Assembly (NCBI GenBank): GCA_028408795.1 | Contig: JAOOLP010000002.1 | Location: 1-64,000 of the forward strand | Source: Candidatus Pelagibacter sp. | GTDB taxonomy: Bacteria; Pseudomonadota; Alphaproteobacteria; Pelagibacterales; Pelagibacteraceae | DNA length: 64,000 bases | Reading direction: 5' to 3' | Shown: piece by piece, positions 50,844 to 59,617 of the stretch | How the letters are laid out: every line of letters begins with the position of its first letter | Position numbering within the stretch: position 1 is the stretch's first letter | Program-made: the position numbers and the translations under genes | Notes under the pieces: generated by a model | Databases searched by the model: none | What the model was told of the DNA's origin: nothing | What the model saw: only the letters and a program-made list of their open reading frames with translations

Positions 50844-52325
50844 ATGAAGCTTTTTATTATTCTTGGAAACCAACTATTTAATCCAACCTATTTCAAAGAC
50901 TTTAAAGATCATACTTTTTATATGGCTGAAGACTATGAGCTTTGTACTTATGAAAAACATCATAAACTAAAAATATTGCTTTTTTTGTCATCGATGAGAT
51001 CTTTTAAAGATGAATTCAAATCAAAAAACTTCAAATTAATTTATGAAGATACTAATTCAAAATTTAAAACTTCTTACGATAAAAAATTAGAAAAAATCAT
51101 CAAAGATAAAAAGATTAAAGAGGTTAGTTTTTTTGAAATAGAAGATAAACCCTTTGAAAAAAAAATCATTTCTCTTTTAAAAAAAATGAATGTCAAAGTT
51201 AATCAAATTGAAACCCCGATGTTTTTAACGACCAGGAAGGAATTTAAAGAATATCTATCTAAGTATAAAAAACCTTTTATGGCTAATTTTTATAAATTAA
51301 TTAGGACAAAACTAAATATTTTAATGAATAATAATGGAAAACCAAAAGGTAATAAATGGAGCTTTGATGAAGATAATCGTAAAAAACTTCCAAAAGATAT
51401 TAAGGTACCAGTGATTTCGAAATTAAAGATGACAAAACATACCGAGCAATTAAAAAATTTTATTGAAAAAAATTTTAAAGATCATCCTGGAAATACGAAA
51501 AGTTTTTGGTTTCCTACTACTAGGCAAGATGCTCAAAAACAACTCGATAATTTTTTAAAAGAAAGAATAAAATTATTCGGTGACTATGAAGATGCTGTGA
51601 GCGATAAATCTAATACAATGTTTCATAGTGCTTTAAGTCCTTTAATAAATCTTGGGCTAATAACTCCTGAAGAAATTTTAATCAAATTAAAAAAGATAGA
51701 AAATAAAACTCCAATCAATTCTTATGAGGGTTACATCAGACAAATTATCGGTTGGAGAGAGTTCATGAGAGGCATATATCAAAACTTTGATTTTCAGATG
51801 AATAAATCAAATTTTTTTAATCATAGAAGAAAAATGAAAAAATCATGGTATACAGGAACGACCGGATTAGTCCCCCTTGATTTCTCAATCAAAAATGCTG
51901 AGCGCTTTGGTTGGTCTCATCACATAGAACGATTGATGATACTTTCAAATATTATGAATCTTTGTGAAATTCATCCAAATCAAGTTTATAAATGGTTCAT
52001 GGAGATGTTTGTTGACTCTTCTGATTGGGTTATGTCACCTAACGTTTATGGAATGGGTTTGTTTAGTGACGGGGGAATATTTGCAACTAAACCATATATC
52101 TGTGGTTCAAGTTATTTTCTTAAGATGATGCATTTTAAAAAAGGACCTTGGTGTGATGTTATGGATGGCCTTTATTGGAAGTTCATTGACAAAAATAAAA
52201 AGTTTTTTCTTAAAAATCCTAGATTAGCAATGATGGTGCGGGTCTCAGAGAAAATGAATAAAGAGAGAAAAACTAGAATTTTTAAAGCTGCTAATAATTT
52301 TATAAAAGAGAATACGAATGGTTAA
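50844..52325 (+). CDS. Cryptochrome/photolyase-related protein (FeS-BCP/PhrB group), cluster ligands reduced
   Basis: About 493 residues (start at 50844, MKLFIILGNQLF; a TTG three codons earlier is less likely). It has the DPRP N-terminal domain and C-terminal FAD domain with HHIERLMILSNIMNLCEIHP and WVMSPNVYGMGLFSDGGIFA. The family normally has a YC-x2-C and a further Cys-Pro around the [4Fe-4S] site; here that part reads FLKMMHFKKGPWCDVMDGLY, keeping one Cys. So the cluster is probably absent. It may repair (6-4) lesions or sense blue light. It overlaps the DCC gene by 8 bases. Confidence 0.82.
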   Translation: MKLFIILGNQLFNPTYFKDFKDHTFYMAEDYELCTYEKHHKLKILLFLSSMRSFKDEFKSKNFKLIYEDTNSKFKTSYDKKLEKIIKDKKIKEVSFFEIEDKPFEKKIISLLKKMNVKVNQIETPMFLTTRKEFKEYLSKYKKPFMANFYKLIRTKLNILMNNNGKPKGNKWSFDEDNRKKLPKDIKVPVISKLKMTKHTEQLKNFIEKNFKDHPGNTKSFWFPTTRQDAQKQLDNFLKERIKLFGDYEDAVSDKSNTMFHSALSPLINLGLITPEEILIKLKKIENKTPINSYEGYIRQIIGWREFMRGIYQNFDFQMNKSNFFNHRRKMKKSWYTGTTGLVPLDFSIKNAERFGWSHHIERLMILSNIMNLCEIHPNQVYKWFMEMFVDSSDWVMSPNVYGMGLFSDGGIFATKPYICGSSYFLKMMHFKKGPWCDVMDGLYWKFIDKNKKFFLKNPRLAMMVRVSEKMNKERKTRIFKAANNFIKENTNG

Positions 52326-52677
52326 GATTTTTTTTAATAATTCTTGCAATATTTGTAGAGCTGAAATTAGTCATTATAAAAAACATAGTGGTGAAAATAT
52401 TGAATGGATAGATGTAACAAATAACGTAGAAGCTCAAAAAATAACATCAAAATCATATAAAGAACTTTTAAGAAGAATGCATGTTATACAGGATGGCAAA
52501 GTAATTGATGGTGCTGAGTCCTTTTTAATTATTTGGAAAAATGTTCCAAAATATAATTTTTTATATAAAATTTTTAAGATCAAACCTTTATTTTTTTTTC
52601 TGAATATTTTTTATGAAATTGTAGCTTTCTTCCTATTTATAAAAAATAAACATCTTTTAAACGATGAAAAAAACTAA
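52318..52677 (+). CDS. DCC-family thiol-disulfide protein (DUF393)
   Basis: 119 residues. The redox motif is [16 protein letters not shown] (CxxC at about residues 9-12), followed by a hydrophobic pair of segments at the end ([19 protein letters not shown]). DCC proteins are thioredoxin-like and often next to photolyases. It is translationally coupled to the photolyase-like gene upstream and overlaps the DUF2256 gene downstream by 14 bases. Confidence 0.8.
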   Translation: MVKIFFNNSCNICRAEISHYKKHSGENIEWIDVTNNVEAQKITSKSYKELLRRMHVIQDGKVIDGAESFLIIWKNVPKYNFLYKIFKIKPLFFFLNIFYEIVAFFLFIKNKHLLNDEKN

Positions 52678-52798
52678 CTTACCCAAAAAGAATTGTCCAG
52701 TTTGCAACAAATCTTTTACATGGAGAAAAAAATGGAGATTAAACTGGGAAAAAGTAAAATATTGTTCAAAGAAATGTTCTAGATCTAATTCAATTTAA
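52664..52798 (+). CDS. DUF2256 zinc-ribbon-like small protein
   Basis: 44 residues, beginning [19 protein letters not shown], then [14 protein letters not shown] basic helix and [11 protein letters not shown]. Two CxxC pairs make a zinc ribbon. This is the DUF2256 pattern, commonly encoded beside cryptochrome/photolyase genes. The ATG lies within the end of the DCC gene (14-base overlap), and its end overlaps the convergent photolyase gene by 14 bases. Confidence 0.78.
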   Translation: MKKTNLPKKNCPVCNKSFTWRKKWRLNWEKVKYCSKKCSRSNSI

Positions 52799-53924
52799 AA
52801 GTTGATAAAATTATTGGAATATTTGACTTAAAATTAAAATACCCTTTATTTGAAAATTTCCAACAAAATTCGTCCTCTTTTCGAGTTATATAATTTATTT
52901 TAAGGTTATTTGTTTTTATTGCCTTTTTAAGAAATGAAAAATTTTCGCCAATAGAGGGGTATATTACATCAAACGATTTAACAGCGTTAAATAAGCTAAC
53001 TAAACCATTTTCATTAAGCAATTCTGAGTCCATTTTAATTTCATTAAGTCGTGATTTGATAATATCTTTTTTATAATTCATTACTTTCGTAGATAGACTA
53101 ATTGATCTGCAATCATTGCTTAACAAAACATAATAAATTTTTTTATACTTTTTTTTCTCAGTAAGATCTGTGAACATCTCATTTTCAAAAATAATTAGAT
53201 TTTCATTTAGATCTTCGTCTTTACTTATTTGAATGGGAGTAATTTTATATTCTCTTTTATCTATGATGGGTAAAGCCGTCTCATTTAATTTAACATTTTT
53301 ATATTTGTTGTTTGTAAATTTACTTATGTTCCAAGACTGAGCTAAATAATTTTTACCCTTTGTTTGTATTCCAGCAACCCACCTCCAACTTAAAGTGTTT
53401 GAGGCTGCGTCCCCATCATATAAATGTTTCATAAAAAATTCTGCTCCTTTTTGCCAAGGTAGTTTAAGCGTAAATATCCAAATACTAGCAAATAACATTC
53501 TGGTATGATTATGAAGATAGTTAAATTCTTTTAATTCATTAACCCAATCATTAAAACATTTAATTTCTGTTTCACCATTTACTGCCTTAATATAATTTTT
53601 ATCTTCTTTAATTGATTTTAGGTCTTCGATATAATCACTCCAAACCCTTGGTCTGAGTTCAAGCCAGCCCTTCCAATAAACTCTCCAAAATATCTCTTGG
53701 ATGAACTTATCTACTTTTTGAAAAGGGTGTTTCTTTAAAACAAGTTTTGCAGTTTCATATTCAGTAATTAATCTATGTGTTATATAAGGTGACAAACAAG
53801 AAACATTGCTTCTATCATTAACACCAAAGTCAAAATTTCTTTTAGCATTATAATTTGAAATATTTTTTTCTATATATTGATCAAGTTTATCTAAAGCTTC
53901 TGATCTAGAGGTTATAAACTGCAT
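52785..53924 (-). CDS. Photolyase-family protein with domain order reversed (FAD domain first)
   Basis: 379 residues. Residues about 1-215 are the helical FAD domain of DNA photolyase: [37 protein letters not shown] and [20 protein letters not shown]. The usual N-terminal antenna domain is missing. Instead residues about 240-379 form an alpha/beta region with strands [17 protein letters not shown] and FDVIYPS and helices between, as the antenna domain would. That suggests a circular permutation. A cofactor-free FAD-domain protein with an unrelated tail is the alternative. Starts one base from the small membrane gene. Confidence 0.75.
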   Translation of the reverse strand: MQFITSRSEALDKLDQYIEKNISNYNAKRNFDFGVNDRSNVSCLSPYITHRLITEYETAKLVLKKHPFQKVDKFIQEIFWRVYWKGWLELRPRVWSDYIEDLKSIKEDKNYIKAVNGETEIKCFNDWVNELKEFNYLHNHTRMLFASIWIFTLKLPWQKGAEFFMKHLYDGDAASNTLSWRWVAGIQTKGKNYLAQSWNISKFTNNKYKNVKLNETALPIIDKREYKITPIQISKDEDLNENLIIFENEMFTDLTEKKKYKKIYYVLLSNDCRSISLSTKVMNYKKDIIKSRLNEIKMDSELLNENGLVSLFNAVKSFDVIYPSIGENFSFLKKAIKTNNLKINYITRKEDEFCWKFSNKGYFNFKSNIPIILSTFKLN

Positions 53925-54124
53925 TAATCTTCGTCATCCCTCCAGTCATCAATATATAATTTCCAACAAGCAAAAGTTACACAAATTATTCCAACTGAAA
54001 AACCTAAAAGGACGCCATTTTCTCGACCTAAATAAATTGATCCATAATGAGCACTAAGTATTGGTGGAAAAACTAAAATACATCCTACGATTATATAGCG
54101 GTATATGAAAGGTGGTCTTTTCAA
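53924..54124 (-). CDS. Small two-helix membrane protein, unknown
   Basis: 66 residues with two hydrophobic segments (YRYIIVGCILVFPPILSA and GVLLGFSVGIICVTFACWKL) and an acidic tail ending DDWRDDED. It begins within the end of the DUF4864 gene (4-base overlap) and ends next to the photolyase start (one-base overlap), so it belongs to the msrA-DUF4864-photolyase operon. No family recognised. Confidence 0.6.
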   Translation of the reverse strand: MKRPPFIYRYIIVGCILVFPPILSAHYGSIYLGRENGVLLGFSVGIICVTFACWKLYIDDWRDDED

Positions 54125-54576
54125 ATTGTATTTCCTTGATCAAACGGTTGAGATACAGCTGATGTGAACCAACAATCTTTACAATTGTTATCACTTCCTT
54201 TCTGGACATGCCATTCATAAATAAATAGCTTTTTATTTTCTGACAGAATTTCAATTCTATAAACATAAGTGTTAGGACTATTTGTAATTAATTTTATCTT
54301 ATGTGAGGAGTGATTAATTAGGTGTTTATATTGTTGTCCATAAATCATAATCCTAAATCTAGCATAAGGTCCTGTAACTTTTTTATTATCTGGGTGAGCA
54401 AACATCCAGGTTTGTCTTATACCTTTATCTCGAGAGTCATTTTTTTTAAGAGCTTCAAGTTGTATTTTTATAACATCATATGGATCTAATTTTTCGTTTG
54501 GTTTAATAAGTTCTGCGTTAACCTGAGATGAAAATAAGATAATAATTAAGATTATTGCTATTTTCTTTAATTCCAT
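54121..54576 (-). CDS. DUF4864 family secreted protein
   Basis: 151 residues with a signal peptide (KKIAIILIIILFSSQVNAEL, cleavage near 21). The mature pattern VIKIQLEALKKNDSRDKGIR, QTWMFAHPDNKKVTGPYARF and the C-terminal WFTSAVS is that of DUF4864, with NTF2-like fold and no known role. Two cysteines near the C-terminus. It overlaps the msrA end by 10 bases. Confidence 0.72.
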   Translation of the reverse strand: MELKKIAIILIIILFSSQVNAELIKPNEKLDPYDVIKIQLEALKKNDSRDKGIRQTWMFAHPDNKKVTGPYARFRIMIYGQQYKHLINHSSHKIKLITNSPNTYVYRIEILSENKKLFIYEWHVQKGSDNNCKDCWFTSAVSQPFDQGNTI

Positions 54577-55154
54577 ATTTTATTTAATACCTCTTCTCTT
54601 TGACAAGCTTTTTTATAAGCAAGATATTTTAAAAAGTTTTTTTGATAATAGTCTTGATGATATTCCTCTGCACTATAAAATTTTTCAAATTTCCAGACCA
54701 ATGTTACAACTTTGGCATCAAATTTTGCCTCAATATCTGAAATTGAATTTTCTATATATTTTTTTTGTAGACTATTTTCGTAGAAAACTACCGACCTATA
54801 GCTTTTACCTTTATCACAGAATTGTCCGTATTGATCAAAAGGGTCAATATTTTTCCAAAAAACATTTAACAAATCCTGGTAAGTAATTTTATTGTTGTCG
54901 TATGTAATTTCAATCGTTTCAACGTGACCAGTATCTTTGTAAATTACATCTCGATAAGTAGGATTTTTTAATTTTCCACCTGAATATCCAGATATTGAAT
55001 TAATAACTCCATCAACTTTATCAAACGACTCCTCCATGCACCAAAAACAGCCACCAGCAAAGTATACCTTTTTAAAATTGTTTTCAGCAATAGCGTGCTT
55101 ATTGATAATTATTGAAATTATGCAAATTATTGATAAGAAAATTATTTTTTTCAT
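54567..55154 (-). CDS. msrA: Peptide-methionine (S)-S-oxide reductase, exported form
   Basis: 195 residues with an N-terminal signal sequence (IIFLSIICIISIIINKHAIA), so it probably acts in the periplasm. The catalytic motif is YFAGGCFWCMEESFDKVDGV (Cys near residue 36) and substrate residues follow in SGYSGG, VIYKDTGHVETIEITYD and DPFDQYGQFCDKGKSYRS. It repairs oxidised methionine. First gene of the operon running to the photolyase-like gene at 52785. Confidence 0.92.
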   Translation of the reverse strand: MKKIIFLSIICIISIIINKHAIAENNFKKVYFAGGCFWCMEESFDKVDGVINSISGYSGGKLKNPTYRDVIYKDTGHVETIEITYDNNKITYQDLLNVFWKNIDPFDQYGQFCDKGKSYRSVVFYENSLQKKYIENSISDIEAKFDAKVVTLVWKFEKFYSAEEYHQDYYQKNFLKYLAYKKACQREEVLNKIWN

Positions 55155-55205
55155 TGTAATACTCTAGAATAGATTTTAGTTATTAAAAGGTGTATCTTGT
55201 CCTAC

Positions 55206-55337
55206 ATGGAAGAATTACAGGATAACATTTGTGAAGAGTGTAAAAACGAGGAAGAAAGTGTTAAAAATAATCTTATAATTTCAGGGTTTAAAATCTGTGA
55301 CAGTTGTAAAATATCTAAAACTATATTTCCTGCTTAA
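55206..55337 (+). CDS. 43-residue double-CxxC zinc-ribbon-like peptide
   Basis: The ATG at 55206 opens MEELQDNICEECKNEEESVK, continues to a second pair in FKICDSCKISK and ends at a TAA (55335-55337). Two CxxC pairs spaced about 25 residues apart suggest zinc binding. It is divergent from msrA across 51 bp and overlaps the Yip1-family gene end by 4 bases. Too short for a family call. Confidence 0.5.
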   Translation: MEELQDNICEECKNEEESVKNNLIISGFKICDSCKISKTIFPA

Positions 55338-55855
55338 ATTCCTCTAAACAAAATAATTACTAAAAGTAAGAAGAAAGCTTGGAACAACCATGCAACCACA
55401 ACCACACCTAATGCTTTCCACAAACTATCATAATCTAAAGCTGATTTTACTGCTACCACCATACAAGCTAACATCCAAAAGGCTGAACCAATAAAAGTTA
55501 CTGTCATCAGATCAGGTGTTACACCTAAAACTCTGATTAAACCTGGGGCGCTAGAAAATCCAATTGTTCTTAATAGTTCTCCATGATTGCTTTTTGTTTT
55601 TGGGCCACCAAATAATTTTACCCCTACAAAATAAATAACATAGGCCCAAACATACCAACTTAATAAAGAAAGAATTGGTGCTAGTAAAAAATTTGAGGAA
55701 CCAAGTTGAAGAGCGCCAACACCTGCTGCTAAACTAGATAATACTACAACAATTCCTGCTTGAAAGGTTGCTGACTTATCTTTTTCAACCTCTTCGTATA
55801 GATCAATATCTATTTTAATTGCACGAAAAACTCGATTTATAAATATATTTATCAT
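55334..55855 (-). CDS. YIP1-family membrane protein
   Basis: 173 residues with about five membrane helices. IKIDIDLYEEVEKDKSATFQ is the amphipathic opening, followed by VVVLSSLAAGVGALQLG and TIGFSSAPGLIRVLGVTP, typical of the bacterial Yip1/YqfX-like family. Function unknown. Overlaps the histidinol-phosphatase end by 4 bases (ATGA). Confidence 0.75.
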   Translation of the reverse strand: MINIFINRVFRAIKIDIDLYEEVEKDKSATFQAGIVVVLSSLAAGVGALQLGSSNFLLAPILSLLSWYVWAYVIYFVGVKLFGGPKTKSNHGELLRTIGFSSAPGLIRVLGVTPDLMTVTFIGSAFWMLACMVVAVKSALDYDSLWKALGVVVVAWLFQAFFLLLVIILFRGI

Positions 55856-56649
55856 TTTATTTTTATAAAAGGTCTTAAAATTTTTAATATCTTTTTATGA
55901 AGAATTTTATTTGAAGTTGCTATTATATCCCCTCCTTTTTCGGGAGACTCATTTTTCCAATTTGTAACACAGCCCCCTGATTTTTTAATAATTTGAATCA
56001 TTGGAATAATATCATATGGCTTTAGATTAGTCTCGATAACCACATCAATTTTTCCCTCTGCTAGTAAACAATAACTTAGAGCATCATAAGTAATACGTCT
56101 AAAAGAATTGCCAAGATTATTTATAAGTTTATTTATTTGTTTTTCATTAGATTTACCGTGAAAATTGCCAATTATTTTTATTTTATTTAAATTTGAGATA
56201 TTAGAAGATCTAATTATTTCTTTTTTGTTATTTTTAAATAAATAAGATTTTTTTTTATCGTTTAAATAATATCTATTAAGTTCTGGAAAATTTGCAAGGC
56301 CTATTAAAGACTTATCTTTAAAAGTAAGACCAATTAAATTAGACCAAGTGGGAACACCAATAACGAATGCTTTGGTCCCATCTATAGGATCTATCGTCCA
56401 CTTATAATTACTGAAAGAAATTTTATTTTTAAACTCTTCACCTATTATTCCATCATCTGGGAAACTTTTCGAAATCAATGATCGAATAAGTTTTTCAAAA
56501 GATTTGTCAAAATTAGTAACTGGATTAAAATTCTTTTTATTTTTTGATTTGTTTTTAATTAGTATACTTGATCCAGATTTTTGGTTATAAAATCTATTAA
56601 GCTTATTAGGTAAACTTTTGAGAAAAATTAGTGGTTTTTTTAATTCCAT
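55852..56649 (-). CDS. hisN: Inositol-monophosphatase-family phosphatase, probably histidinol phosphatase
   Basis: About 265 residues; start at 56649 (MELKKPLIFLKSLPNKL), since the longer frame overlaps the divergent gene more. Metal motifs: GIIGEEFKNK, YKWTIDPIDGTKAFVIGVPT (near 80-99), and a C-terminal KPYDIIPMIQIIKKSGGCVT. The KAFV after DGT is the HisN-type variant. It would do the dephosphorylation to histidinol; inositol phosphatase is the alternative. Confidence 0.78.
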   Translation of the reverse strand: MELKKPLIFLKSLPNKLNRFYNQKSGSSILIKNKSKNKKNFNPVTNFDKSFEKLIRSLISKSFPDDGIIGEEFKNKISFSNYKWTIDPIDGTKAFVIGVPTWSNLIGLTFKDKSLIGLANFPELNRYYLNDKKKSYLFKNNKKEIIRSSNISNLNKIKIIGNFHGKSNEKQINKLINNLGNSFRRITYDALSYCLLAEGKIDVVIETNLKPYDIIPMIQIIKKSGGCVTNWKNESPEKGGDIIATSNKILHKKILKILRPFIKIK

Positions 56650-56683
56650 AACTGTATATAACCCAATAAACAAGAAAACTCAT

Positions 56684-57154
56684 ATGAAAATAAAAAAAAA
56701 ATTTGAGCCTATAGCTTCAGGAATCTCGGCATCTATTGTTATCTCATTATTAGCATATTTTACTTTAGAAACTACAGCGGGTATCTGGCTAATGTTTTCT
56801 TTTGGGGCTACTGTTTTTTTAGCTTTTGTCCTTTACGATTTAGATACAGCTCAACCAAAAAATATTTTATTCGGTCATGTTATATCTATTTTAGTAGGGA
56901 TTTTATTTAACGAATTTTTCGGTTTATCATTTTACACTTTAGGTTTATCAGTTGGTGTAGCAGTGATCTTAATGATTTACTTAAAAGCAATGCATCCTCC
57001 AGCTGCATCAAATCCGATTGTAGCTATATTCATGGATCTATCTTTTGATTACATATTATTTCCAGTTATAGTTGGATCAATAGTTATAATTCTCTCAGCT
57101 ATTTTGATAAATAGATATATTTTGAAGAGAAATTATCCTAAGAAATTTTTTTAG
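56684..57154 (+). CDS. HPP-family membrane protein
   Basis: About 156 residues from the ATG at 56684 (MKIKKKFEPIASGISASIVI). Four to five membrane helices and the family's signature AMHPPAASNPIVAIF (near residue 105). Some HPP proteins carry nitrite into plastids; bacterial ones are little known. The usual C-terminal CBS domains are absent. Divergent from hisN across 34 bp. Converges with tspO (4-base overlap). Confidence 0.78.
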   Translation: MKIKKKFEPIASGISASIVISLLAYFTLETTAGIWLMFSFGATVFLAFVLYDLDTAQPKNILFGHVISILVGILFNEFFGLSFYTLGLSVGVAVILMIYLKAMHPPAASNPIVAIFMDLSFDYILFPVIVGSIVIILSAILINRYILKRNYPKKFF

Positions 57155-57615
57155 TTCAATATAAAAATTGATGTATTAAGTATAAAAGCATAACTAGTCC
57201 AAATTAGGTAGGGAATCATTAAGTAAAAACTAGTTTTACTTATCTTATAATAAATTTTCATAAGTAAAGTTATAAAAAGTAAAATTATAATTAAGTCTAC
57301 TAAAGCTAATCCTATATTGTGAAATCCAAAGAAAATTACACTCCATGTGGCATTAAAAAAGAGATGTAAAAAATAGATTTTCAAAAGTTGTTTATTTCTA
57401 GTCAAGTCCCACGCTTTCCAAATGGCTATTGACATAAAAACATAAAGTGTGCTCCAAACTGGCCCAAATACCCAACTTGGTGGATTATAGCTTGGCAATA
57501 TAATTTGAGAATACCAGGGCTCTTTATAGACTGAAGTAGTAAAACCACCAATTGCTGATGCGGCAAAAGTTATTATTAGAAAAAAAATTAAAGATAAATA
57601 TTTATTCATAGTCAT
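57151..57615 (-). CDS. tspO: TspO/MBR-family tryptophan-rich sensory protein
   Basis: 154 residues, five helices. KEPWYSQIILPSYNPPSWVF and PVWSTLYVFMSIAIWKAWDL are the family's conserved Trp/Pro-rich loop and second helix; FNATWSVIFFGFHNIG is the third. A second ATG 6 bases downstream is also possible. TspO binds porphyrins and links to oxygen/light stress in alphaproteobacteria, which fits the neighbours. Confidence 0.88.
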   Translation of the reverse strand: MTMNKYLSLIFFLIITFAASAIGGFTTSVYKEPWYSQIILPSYNPPSWVFGPVWSTLYVFMSIAIWKAWDLTRNKQLLKIYFLHLFFNATWSVIFFGFHNIGLALVDLIIILLFITLLMKIYYKISKTSFYLMIPYLIWTSYAFILNTSIFILN

Positions 57616-57636
57616 TAAATAATATATAACTAATTA

Positions 57637-58389
57637 ATGTCAGAAAATCAGAAAAAAATTTGGATTACTGGAGCTAGCAGTGGAATAGGCAAAGCTGTGG
57701 CAGAAAAGTTTGCAAAAGAAGGTTGGAAAGTTGCTGTCTCAGCCAGAAGAAAAGAAATATTAGATAATATGGCTCAAGATCAAAATATTAGTTCTTTTCC
57801 ATTAGATGTAACTAATCGAGTTCAAATAAATAATATTTTTAAAAATATTTTAAGTGAATTTGGTGATTTAGATTTATGTTTGTTTTCCAGTGGAACATAC
57901 GAACCAAAAGATGAGCAAAATATTGATCCTGATAAGATTAAAAATGTAATAAATATTAATTTTTTAGGTGTAATTGATTGTGTAAAAACTGTTGAAGAAT
58001 ATTTCAAAAATAAAAAATCAGGGCATATTTCAATCGTCTCTTCAATAGCAGGATATAGAGGGTTGCCAAATTCTAGCGGTTATGGTCCATCAAAAGCTGC
58101 ATTAACAAATTTTAGCGAGAGTATTTATTTTGATTTTAAAAAATTCGGAGTAAGAGTTTCAATAGTGTCACCTGGTTTTATAAAAACTCCTTTGACTGAT
58201 AAAAATGAATTTCCTATGCCTTTTTTAAAAACACCTGATTATGCTGCAGAAAAAATTTATAATGGATTAATAAAAAGTAATGCTTTTGAAATTCACTTTC
58301 CTAAAGGACTTACACTAACTTTAAAGTTTTTAAGGATATTGCCATATAAAATTTATTTATTTTTAGTAGACAAATTAGTCAAACGTTAA
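57637..58389 (+). CDS. Classical short-chain dehydrogenase (SDR), YvaG/DltE-like
   Basis: 250 residues. TGASSGIGKAVAEKFAKEGW (residues 10-29) binds the cofactor; FSSGTYEP replaces NNAG; SIVSSIAGYRGL and YGPSKAA give the catalytic Ser, Tyr and Lys. The C-terminal tail is hydrophobic (LRILPYKIYLFLVDKLV), suggesting membrane attachment and a lipid-like substrate. Divergent from tspO across 21 bp and in the oxidative-stress block. Confidence 0.82.
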   Translation: MSENQKKIWITGASSGIGKAVAEKFAKEGWKVAVSARRKEILDNMAQDQNISSFPLDVTNRVQINNIFKNILSEFGDLDLCLFSSGTYEPKDEQNIDPDKIKNVININFLGVIDCVKTVEEYFKNKKSGHISIVSSIAGYRGLPNSSGYGPSKAALTNFSESIYFDFKKFGVRVSIVSPGFIKTPLTDKNEFPMPFLKTPDYAAEKIYNGLIKSNAFEIHFPKGLTLTLKFLRILPYKIYLFLVDKLVKR

Positions 58390-58443
58390 TCTTGGGATGA
58401 AAAGTCGAAAATAATTATAAGTTAAATTTTATAATATTAATAA

Positions 58444-58563
58444 ATGAAAAAAAAAATCTATACAATCTTGTTAAAGGGAGGATTTTATTTTTTTTTAATT
58501 AAAGGTTTAATTTGGTTATTACTACTAGGCATAGCTGCTTTGGGAATAGGTAATTTTTTTTAG
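58444..58563 (+). CDS. 39-residue hydrophobic peptide
   Basis: The frame opens MKKKIYTILLKGGFYFFLIK, continues GLIWLLLLGIAALGIGNFF and stops at 58563. One long membrane helix after a basic start. Start lies 54 bp after the SDR stop. Possibly a small membrane protein or a chance frame; no family. Converges with sodB. Confidence 0.35.
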   Translation: MKKKIYTILLKGGFYFFLIKGLIWLLLLGIAALGIGNFF

Positions 58564-58577
58564 AATTATATTTATTA

Positions 58578-59162
58578 TTAGAGATTTGACTCCACAAATT
58601 CCCAATTTATTAATTTATCGAAAAAATTTTCTAGATAAGCAGGTCTTTTGTTTTTGTAATCTAAGTAATAAGAGTGTTCCCAAACATCACATCCTAATAT
58701 TGGTTTCATACCATGAATTAAAGGATTTTCAGCGTTAGGAGTTTTCGTAACTTCTAATTTACCATTTTTAATTGATAACCAACACCAACCAGAGCCAAAT
58801 TGTGTAGTGCCAGCTTTTATAAACTCTTCTCTAAACTTTTCAAAATTTCCAAAATCAGCTTTAATCTTACTATCAAGTTTTGAAGGAATTTTACCACCTC
58901 CATTAGGTTTCATGCATTTCCAAAAAAGATTATGATTCCAATGCTGGCTAGCATTGTTAAATATTCCAGCTTTATTTTCTTTAGAGGATTTAGTGATTAT
59001 TTCCTCTAATGATAATTTTTCATATTCAGAGTCTTTCACAAAATTATTTAAATTTGTAATATAAGTTTGATGATGCTTTCCATGATGTAAATCTAGAGTT
59101 TGCTCTGACATTATTGGAGAAAGAGCTGAGTTAGCGTAATCTAATTTTGGTAATTCAAACAT
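58578..59162 (-). CDS. sodB: Superoxide dismutase, iron type
   Basis: 194 residues. Metal ligands: LDLHHGKHHQTYITNLN (His near 26), NNASQHWNHNLFW (His near 74), CDVWEHSYYLDYKNKRPAYL (Asp and His near 157-161). The residues around Gln in QHWNHNLF and GSGWCWL suggest Fe rather than Mn. It removes superoxide in the cytoplasm. 2 bp after the small membrane gene upstream. Confidence 0.93.
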   Translation of the reverse strand: MFELPKLDYANSALSPIMSEQTLDLHHGKHHQTYITNLNNFVKDSEYEKLSLEEIITKSSKENKAGIFNNASQHWNHNLFWKCMKPNGGGKIPSKLDSKIKADFGNFEKFREEFIKAGTTQFGSGWCWLSIKNGKLEVTKTPNAENPLIHGMKPILGCDVWEHSYYLDYKNKRPAYLENFFDKLINWEFVESNL

Positions 59163-59164
59163 AA

Positions 59165-59614
59165 TTAATCTACAAATTCCATTATTCTTTCTAATGTGGT
59201 TTTTTTTGGTCCATCGTATTTAATTGAGTAAGAGTTAGTTTTTGTGAGGACTTCTACACCTTTAGTAAAAATAAATATAAAAAATACTAAAAAAAATACG
59301 ACAAATATTTTAGCTGGATTATAATTACCAGTTTCAAAAACACTTCTTTGCTCTTTTTTAGCTTTATGAAAAAATTTAAAAGTAATATACACAGCGATAA
59401 TAAGTCCAATGTGAGCCATAACTACACCAGCCCAGCCCCAAATAAAAGTTGTTAAACTAAAAACATATAAACTAAAAACAGTTGACCATATAAATGATAA
59501 AACAATCAAAATTTGCAATCTTACTGTCTTAGGTAAACTTCTTAAGTCCGATTTTGAGTCATCGAACATAATATTAGCGCTTTCAACCATCCAATTTTTT
59601 AATTTATGAAACAT
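59165..59614 (-). CDS. Three-helix membrane protein, unknown
   Basis: 149 residues. Helices at about 32-52 (LQILIVLSFIWSTVFSLYVF), 55-80 and 103-122 (IFVVFFLVFFIFIFTKGVEV). N-terminal amphipathic MFHKLKNWMVESANIMFDDS. It lies between sodB (2 bp) and DUF3833 (3 bp) on the minus strand, thus in the CFA/DUF1365 operon. No family recognised. Confidence 0.65.
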   Translation of the reverse strand: MFHKLKNWMVESANIMFDDSKSDLRSLPKTVRLQILIVLSFIWSTVFSLYVFSLTTFIWGWAGVVMAHIGLIIAVYITFKFFHKAKKEQRSVFETGNYNPAKIFVVFFLVFFIFIFTKGVEVLTKTNSYSIKYDGPKKTTLERIMEFVD

Positions 59615-59617
59615 AAT

